A program made the position numbers and the translations under genes. From Martinezella rhizogenes (GTDB lineage Bacteria > Pseudomonadota > Alphaproteobacteria > Rhizobiales > Rhizobiaceae), in contig NZ_JUHG01000017.1 of NCBI RefSeq assembly GCF_000799715.1, forward strand, positions 310,001-374,000: a stretch of 64,000 nucleotides of DNA, in the 5' to 3' direction. The notes beneath the pieces are model-generated. The model was not told the origin of the DNA, did no database searches, and worked only from the letters and a program-made list of their open reading frames with translations. Shown here piece by piece: positions 58,771 to 64,000 of this stretch. Position 1 is the stretch's first letter, and each line of letters starts with the position of its first letter.

Positions 58771-60464
58771 ACCTGGATAACGCCATCCTGCGGAGCCATT
58801 TCACTGTTGTTCCTTCGACCACCACACTTTTGGAGGTGAAAAGGCTCAGCGTAACCTTTCCGACGCCACGTGGCAGGTTTCAGGCGGTGAGGGACGTTTC
58901 CTTTCAGATCGCGGCCGGAGAAATCCTGGCACTCGTCGGCGAGTCTGGCTCGGGGAAATCGGTGACGGCGCGCGCGCTCGTCGGGCTTGCCGGTTCCCGG
59001 GCCGCCGTTCGGGCGGAGGCGATGACGCTTGTCGGCCATGATGGACAAGCGCTGGATCTTCTGGGTCTATCGGAGCGATCCTGGCGCCAGCTTCGCGGGC
59101 GGGAGATTGGCTTTGTCCTGCAGGACGCCTTGGTCTCCCTTGACCCCTTGCGTACGGTCGGTCGTGAGGTTGGCGAACCGATCCTGGCGCATCGTTTGCT
59201 GCCTCGATCGCAAGTGGCGGAGCGTGTCGAGGAACTGCTCGGCCGCGCCGGCATCCCCGATCCCAAAATTCGCGCCGCCCAGTATCCGCATGAGCTTTCC
59301 GGCGGGCTGCGACAAAGAGCGCTGATCGCCTCGGCGCTGGCCGCGCAGCCGCGCCTGCTGATCGCCGACGAGCCGACCACGGCGCTCGATGTGACGGTGC
59401 AGCGGCAGGTCCTTGCGGTTTTCAAGGCGCTGGCGCGCGCCGGTCATGCGGTTCTTATCATTACGCATGATCTCGCGGTTGCCGCACAACTCGCCGACCG
59501 CGTGGTCGTGATGCAGGATGGCCAATTGGTGGAAGCCGGTCCGGCACGACAGGTGCTGTCCAAGCCGCTGCATGACTATACGCGCCGCCTGCTCGCCGCC
59601 GTGCCAACGGCCGCGACCCGTGGCCGCTGGCTGAGCGCAACCGATGGCGCGCCGATCCCACGGAAGGTTATGGAGGCTGAGGCGCTGCTCTTGGAGATCC
59701 GCAATGTCTCGGTGAGCTTCAGGCGACCTGACGGCAGCCGGCTTGAAGCGGTCAAGCAGGTTTCGCTCGACGTTGGCCGGGGTGAAACGCTCGGCATCGT
59801 CGGCGAGTCCGGCTCCGGCAAGACGACGCTCGGCAAAGTCGCGTTGGGGCTGCGACAAGCGGCCAACGGCGACGTGCTCTTCGAAGGCAAACCATGGAGC
59901 AGGCTTGCCGAAGCCGAGCGGCGGCCCCTGCGCAGCCGCATCCAGACCATTAGTCAGGATCCTCTTGGCTCTTTCGATCCCCGCTTCACCGTGGAGCGCA
60001 TCATCGACCAGCCTCTGCGGCTGCGAGGCGATCTCGACCGGGCGGCGCGGCGGCGGAGAATAGCGGAACTGATCGAATTGGTTGGCCTGTCGTCGGAGCT
60101 TCTTTCGCGCCGGCCGAACACCTTATCCGGCGGCCAGCGGCAGCGTGTGTCCATCGCCCAGGCGCTTGCCGCTGAACCGAAACTGTTGATCTGCGACGAG
60201 CCGGTGTCCGCGCTGGATGTCACGACGCAGGCGCAGGTGCTGGATCTGCTGGTCGACCTTCAGGGACGGCTAGGCTTGTCGATGGTCTTCATTTCGCACG
60301 ATCTTGGCGTGGTGCAGCATATGAGCCATCGCATCGCCGTCATGAAGGACGGCGTGGTTGTCGAAACTGGGCCGGTGGAGCAACTTTTCGATCAGCCGCA
60401 ACATCTCTATACGCGCGATCTGATTGCCTCTGTGCCCATGCTTTCGGCCTGGGGGAGGGAATAA
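58767..60464 (+). CDS. fused double ATPase of a peptide-type ABC importer
   Basis: This 565-residue protein has two ATPase halves. The first has Walker A GESGSGKSVTARALVG, signature LSGGLRQRALI (GGLRQ in place of GGQRQ) and Walker B LIADEPTTALD. The second has GESGSGKTTLGKVALG, LSGGQRQRVSIAQ and LICDEPVSALD. It starts at TTG with AAGGGGG upstream, and TTGA overlaps the permease stop. It completes a self-sufficient importer, so it is not needed to explain the ATPase-less system at 30622. Confidence 0.93.
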   Translation: MNLDNAILRSHFTVVPSTTTLLEVKRLSVTFPTPRGRFQAVRDVSFQIAAGEILALVGESGSGKSVTARALVGLAGSRAAVRAEAMTLVGHDGQALDLLGLSERSWRQLRGREIGFVLQDALVSLDPLRTVGREVGEPILAHRLLPRSQVAERVEELLGRAGIPDPKIRAAQYPHELSGGLRQRALIASALAAQPRLLIADEPTTALDVTVQRQVLAVFKALARAGHAVLIITHDLAVAAQLADRVVVMQDGQLVEAGPARQVLSKPLHDYTRRLLAAVPTAATRGRWLSATDGAPIPRKVMEAEALLLEIRNVSVSFRRPDGSRLEAVKQVSLDVGRGETLGIVGESGSGKTTLGKVALGLRQAANGDVLFEGKPWSRLAEAERRPLRSRIQTISQDPLGSFDPRFTVERIIDQPLRLRGDLDRAARRRRIAELIELVGLSSELLSRRPNTLSGGQRQRVSIAQALAAEPKLLICDEPVSALDVTTQAQVLDLLVDLQGRLGLSMVFISHDLGVVQHMSHRIAVMKDGVVVETGPVEQLFDQPQHLYTRDLIASVPMLSAWGRE

Positions 60465-60531
60465 CGACCAGCATGCCGATGAACCTATTCGCGCATGGCA
60501 TCGCATTTGATATCATTTTCTTCCTCGGATC

Positions 60532-62319
60532 CTAATGCTTCTCCAGCGCCTCATGCTCGTAAAGCTGATCCATGCTCAACGAGGCGACGGCGGCAAACGG
60601 GGTCTGGTTGCGGACGCCGCCGCCGCCGAGGATGACGATTTCGTCACAGAATGAAATGGTACTGCGATGATGGCTGATGACGACGGTCGTGCGGCGACCG
60701 GCTCTCGACTTCAGGGTCTCAACGATGGCCGCCTCCGACAATCCGTCCACGGCGTTGGTGGCTTCGTCCAGGATCAGGATATCGGGATCCCGCGCAAGCG
60801 CTCTTGCCAAGGCTATTCGTTGTCGCTGGCCCGCCGACAGGCTCGCTCCCCTGTAGCCGACGATCGTTTCGTAGCCGTCGGGCAGCTTTTCGATAAATTC
60901 GTGCGCCTCGGCGAGCCTTGCTGCGCGCTCCGCCTCGGCGAGCGAAGCATTTTGTCCATAGGTTATATTTTCCAGGATCGTGCCATCCACAAGCTCCAGG
61001 TCCTGGCTGGCAAGCGCAATCCTGCCTCGCCACTGGGCCGGGTCGATCCGGCTTAGCGGCAATCCGTCAATGAGAATGTCGCCGTCGTCGGGCTCGACAA
61101 ACCGGCAGAGTAGATTGACGATCGTCGTCTTTCCGGCGCCCGATCTGCCGATGATTGCCGTCGAGCAACCCTGGCGGATATCGAAGCTGGCGGAGCGCAG
61201 TACCAGGGGCCGGGAGCTGGAGCCCGGATATTTGAAGGTCACCCCGTCGAATTTGATCTGCTGGCGGAGTCCGTGCGCGGGTTCATGTCCCGTCGGCGGT
61301 TTCGGCTTGTCGGAGGAGTCCAGCAGCCATCTGACCTCTTCCAGGGAACCGCTCCAGCCTTGTACCTGGCTCCATGCTTGCTGCAAGGCGCGCACATGCG
61401 GCTGTAGCCGGTAGAGCAGGACCACGAAAGCGACGATGATCGGAAAGCTTATGCCCCAAAGCCATGCGCTGACGACCACCGCCAGGAAGAGCGCCGAATG
61501 CAGCACTTCTGTCAGCGGCGGCAGCGCGCCCTGTCGGGTCTGGAGGACGAAGCCCGCCTTTCGCACGGCATTCGACGCCCCGTCGAATATGGCTTTCTCG
61601 CGCTTTTCCTGCCCGAACACGCGGATGAGTCGTCCGGCATGAACGAGATGAAGCATTCTGGTGGCAAGTTCGCTGTTGAAGGAGGTGACATCGCGGCTGG
61701 GCAGTTTGAGCCCGGCCGACAGGACCGCATGGGCGATCTGGACAAGGATGAGGCCAACGGCGACACAGAGCGTCATCTGCCATGACAGAAGCAGCAGGAA
61801 GGCCAAAAGAATAATGGTGGCCGATGCGTTCACGATGGCCGCAAGCGCCGTCTGTATCGCATCCGACGCCCGCCATGATTCGTTGGAAATGATGTTCAGC
61901 AGCCGCCCCGGGCTTTCCTGCAGGAAGAACGGATATCCGATCTTCAAAAGCTGATCGGCGAGCGCGCTTCGGATCGCGTGGCCGGCTTTGCCGTAGATGA
62001 AGTTGGTCAGCACGGTATTGGCGAAGGCCAGCACATTCTTCAGGGTGATCAATGCAAGCACGGCGGCCGCGATGACCAGTAATCTTTGCCGATCATCCAG
62101 GCTGGACCCCACTTGCTGGAAGGCGGCGGAGAGACCGCCCATTCCGGACGGATCCTTCTGGCCGCCGATGATGCCGAGCATGGGAATAATCAGACCGATG
62201 CCTGCGCCCTCCAATACCGCGCTGCCTAGCCCTAAAATGACCACGACCGGAAGCAGACGCATCTGCCGGCCCAATGCGTGGCGCAGTAGCTGCAGGCCCG
62301 GCAGGAAGAATTTCAGCAT
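60532..62319 (-). CDS. type-I ABC exporter (fused membrane and ATPase domains)
   Basis: This 595-residue half-transporter has six helices in about residues 20-310. Its ATPase has Walker A IIGRSGAGKTTIVNLLCRF (about 377-395), signature LSAGQRQRIALARAL and Walker B ILILDEATNAVD. Such exporters move lipids, glycolipids or peptides, and this one lies beside GT2 genes, which points to a lipid-linked sugar or glycolipid. The ATG at 62319 has GAGG 11 bases upstream. A GTG at 62331 overlaps the stop of the preceding GT2 gene as GTGA and is an alternative start. Confidence 0.92.
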   Translation of the reverse strand: MLKFFLPGLQLLRHALGRQMRLLPVVVILGLGSAVLEGAGIGLIIPMLGIIGGQKDPSGMGGLSAAFQQVGSSLDDRQRLLVIAAAVLALITLKNVLAFANTVLTNFIYGKAGHAIRSALADQLLKIGYPFFLQESPGRLLNIISNESWRASDAIQTALAAIVNASATIILLAFLLLLSWQMTLCVAVGLILVQIAHAVLSAGLKLPSRDVTSFNSELATRMLHLVHAGRLIRVFGQEKREKAIFDGASNAVRKAGFVLQTRQGALPPLTEVLHSALFLAVVVSAWLWGISFPIIVAFVVLLYRLQPHVRALQQAWSQVQGWSGSLEEVRWLLDSSDKPKPPTGHEPAHGLRQQIKFDGVTFKYPGSSSRPLVLRSASFDIRQGCSTAIIGRSGAGKTTIVNLLCRFVEPDDGDILIDGLPLSRIDPAQWRGRIALASQDLELVDGTILENITYGQNASLAEAERAARLAEAHEFIEKLPDGYETIVGYRGASLSAGQRQRIALARALARDPDILILDEATNAVDGLSEAAIVETLKSRAGRRTTVVISHHRSTISFCDEIVILGGGGVRNQTPFAAVASLSMDQLYEHEALEKH

Positions 62320-62327
62320 GGCGAATA

Positions 62328-63353
62328 TCACCTCAGCGAACGAGCCGCTTGTTTGATCTGGTTTAGGTCCGGTTGTCGCGGCTGGCCAGTGATCGTGAGG
62401 CGCATGAATTCAGCGGCTCCCAGCAAATTCATGAATACGATCGGCCAGTGCGATAGAGAGACTTCGGGGTCGAAGCGAGATCCACCGAACAGCTCTCGCC
62501 AGGCCGACCGAAGTGTCCAGCAAAAGTGACGAAACAACCACGGCGCCTTGAACATGTGTTTCAAGCAAAGCCCTCCGTTTCCAAGGCTGTAGCTTCGGTG
62601 AAGCCGCTCGATCGCCTCGCGTGTATCTCGCCCATGATAATGGAAAACGGTCATGTCGGGCACATATTCGATCGGGATGCCGAGTTGGAAGGCGCGGACC
62701 AGATAATCGGTATCCTCGGCGGACTGCAGGGCAGCGCCGGCGCCGAACCGCTCATCGAAGCGGCCGACGCGCATGGCGACCTCGCGATGCATGGTCATGT
62801 TGCAACCCAGTATGAAGCCGCCGGGATGAATGTCAGGGCTGAAAAATGCGCGTTCCGGCGATCGCTTGATCGTGAAGGGCAGATCACGCGCGCTGCCGAG
62901 TTCGACGCGGCCGCCCCGAATGACGTATTGCTCGCCGGTCAGATAATACCGCTCCAGGTCTTGCAGATAGCGGTCGTCGATCTCGCAGTCATCGTCGATG
63001 AAAATCAGGATCTGGCCGCGCGAGCGCTCCATCCCCGTATTGCGGGCGGCCGCTAGACCACGGCGCGGCTCCGTCACCGGTATGATCGCCATGCTCGACG
63101 TCGCGGCGATATGGGCCAGACGCTCGGCGGTATCGTCGGTCGAGCCGTTGTCGACCACCACGAGCTCGCTCGCCATCGCGGCATGCGAGCGACAGGCGAC
63201 CTCGATCGACTGGATGCAGGCTTCGAGCGCTTCGGCGCGGTTGCGGGTGCAGACGATAAAGCTCGCCACGGGATCGTGCCCTCCGGAAGGGGACGGCGCC
63301 TTGGCGGCCTCCTGTGCGTGCTCTCGCACGATGTCGGGGCGTCCCCCGGTCAT
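62328..63353 (-). CDS. GT2-family glycosyltransferase
   Basis: This 341-residue GT-A transferase has VASFIVCTRNRAEALEACIQS near 28-48, LVVVDNGSTDDTAERLA, the metal-binding ILIFIDDDCEIDDRYL and an acceptor motif SAEDTDYLVRAFQLG. The C-terminal part holds a hydrophobic segment. The start at 63353 is chosen over a longer frame that runs into the upstream gene. It lies between another GT2 gene and the exporter in one operon. Confidence 0.88.
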   Translation of the reverse strand: MTGGRPDIVREHAQEAAKAPSPSGGHDPVASFIVCTRNRAEALEACIQSIEVACRSHAAMASELVVVDNGSTDDTAERLAHIAATSSMAIIPVTEPRRGLAAARNTGMERSRGQILIFIDDDCEIDDRYLQDLERYYLTGEQYVIRGGRVELGSARDLPFTIKRSPERAFFSPDIHPGGFILGCNMTMHREVAMRVGRFDERFGAGAALQSAEDTDYLVRAFQLGIPIEYVPDMTVFHYHGRDTREAIERLHRSYSLGNGGLCLKHMFKAPWLFRHFCWTLRSAWRELFGGSRFDPEVSLSHWPIVFMNLLGAAEFMRLTITGQPRQPDLNQIKQAARSLR

Positions 63354-63354
63354 G

Positions 63355-64000
63355 CTATGCGAGACCCTGAAGCGGTGGCACTGCTTTGATAGGCACTGAC
63401 TGCCTATACCGTGCCAGCGCGTCCAGTTGCGTGCTTGCCTCGCTCCAGACGCGGCCGCACCATGGCGCATAGGCACCGGCGCGAAGGCCGTATCGTTCCC
63501 GGCGCCGGATAAGATGCCATTTTCCGGTGCGTGTCAGGAATGCGTGCGTCAGTCGTGGTTGCTTCTCGTCAGCGATGAGCTGGTAGAGGAAGTAGAAGAA
63601 GCACAAGGCGCCGTCTTCATAGCTTGATGCCGCTGCGTCGGTGCGAGCCTCAATTTTTTCCTCCATGGAGACAAGACAGTCGGCGACGCGGCGAACCGTG
63701 TCCGGTGTCACCACCACACCGATGTCATAAAGAGCGTCCGGATCGTCGATCAGCGATTCTCGCAGAAGGTTCTCGGCGGCAATCTTCAGATGGGTAAGGC
63801 GCATTTGCCGCTTGTGCTTGTTCGTAACGCTCTCGTCGTGAATGCGGTATGCGACCAGGCTCTCCTCGATCATGGCGGCCGGAAACTCTCGCGTAATCCG
63901 CCGGAACAGATCGAAGTCTTCCGCATGCACATAGCTTGCGTCATACATCAGCATGCCTTGCGGGATGACATTGCGATTGTACATCACGGTTGAGTGCATG
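63355..64000 (-). CDS. C-terminal part of a GT2-family glycosyltransferase, cut by the right edge
   Basis: The frame is open to the right edge. The 215 visible residues lack the N-terminal sugar-nucleotide part but show the GT2 acceptor region: MYDASYVHAEDFDLFRRITREFPAAMIEESLVAYRIHDESVT, with the ED-x-D motif. The rest is helical and typical of C-terminal extensions in polysaccharide GT2 enzymes. The ATG at 63999 is probably internal. Its TAG lies 1 base before the next gene's ATG, so the two are coupled. This belongs to a locus that continues outside the window. Confidence 0.78.
   Translation of the reverse strand, partial: MHSTVMYNRNVIPQGMLMYDASYVHAEDFDLFRRITREFPAAMIEESLVAYRIHDESVTNKHKRQMRLTHLKIAAENLLRESLIDDPDALYDIGVVVTPDTVRRVADCLVSMEEKIEARTDAAASSYEDGALCFFYFLYQLIADEKQPRLTHAFLTRTGKWHLIRRRERYGLRAGAYAPWCGRVWSEASTQLDALARYRQSVPIKAVPPLQGLA

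Noticed and set aside
1..64000. CRISPR array, tRNA or rRNA genes
   Set aside because: No regularly spaced repeats, no cloverleaf-like conserved tRNA arms and no rRNA core sequences were noticed on reading.

Overview
The window looks like chromosome or large-replicon DNA from a Rhizobium/Agrobacterium-type alphaproteobacterium. It is GC-rich with AT-rich spacers. It carries ExoF/ExoY-type polysaccharide genes, a katG-oxyR pair, a ugp operon beside a Pit/DUF47 pair, and many peptide-type ABC importers. No rRNA, tRNA or CRISPR array was seen. This placement rests on gene content, not on a search.

Region 1 (1-21,300) is a surface-polysaccharide locus of Wzx/Wzy type. It has an outer-membrane export protein (ExoF-like) and GT4 on the minus strand. 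On the plus strand are an ExoY-like initiating sugar-phosphate transferase, a methyltransferase, a Wzy-like polymerase, a GT4-GT2 fusion, a shortened Wzc/ExoP-like co-polymerase whose kinase motifs are all degenerate, and a GT2. A flippase, a HAD-type protein, a UDP-galactopyranose-mutase-like flavoprotein, a GT4, a Tat-exported GH16 glycanase and a last GT4 follow. An intact-looking IS630 element sits in the divergent control region between the exoF side and the exoY side. A small ExoX/PsiA-like membrane protein is cut by the left edge.

Region 2 (21,500-28,900) holds a DUF900 lipoprotein hydrolase, divergent katG and oxyR, and an isolated three-gene set of TadG/TadE-like pseudopilin proteins.

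Region 3 (28,800-45,900) reads as a catabolic island. An M20 amidohydrolase is divergent from a peptide-type importer that has a binding protein and two permeases but no ATPase. Facing these is a long minus-strand operon: binding protein, two permeases, fused double ATPase, omega-aminotransferase, amidase, APH-type kinase, a class-III PLP enzyme of the phospho-lyase type, and a GntR/FCD regulator. The kinase plus phospho-lyase pair suggests breakdown of a hydroxylysine- or ethanolamine-like amino alcohol. Two similar 14-bp sites lie upstream of the two arms.

Region 4 (46,000-52,300) is a phosphate block: a DUF47/PhoU-like protein with a Pit transporter, and ugpBAEC. Pho-box-like sequences are present at both promoter regions.

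Region 5 (52,300-60,500) holds an EamA exporter divergent from an AraC regulator, an acetyltransferase, a KTSC protein and a complete four-gene peptide/opine-type importer. Region 6 (60,500-64,000) holds two GT2 genes, one cut by the right edge, and a type-I ABC exporter, which is probably the edge of another polysaccharide locus.
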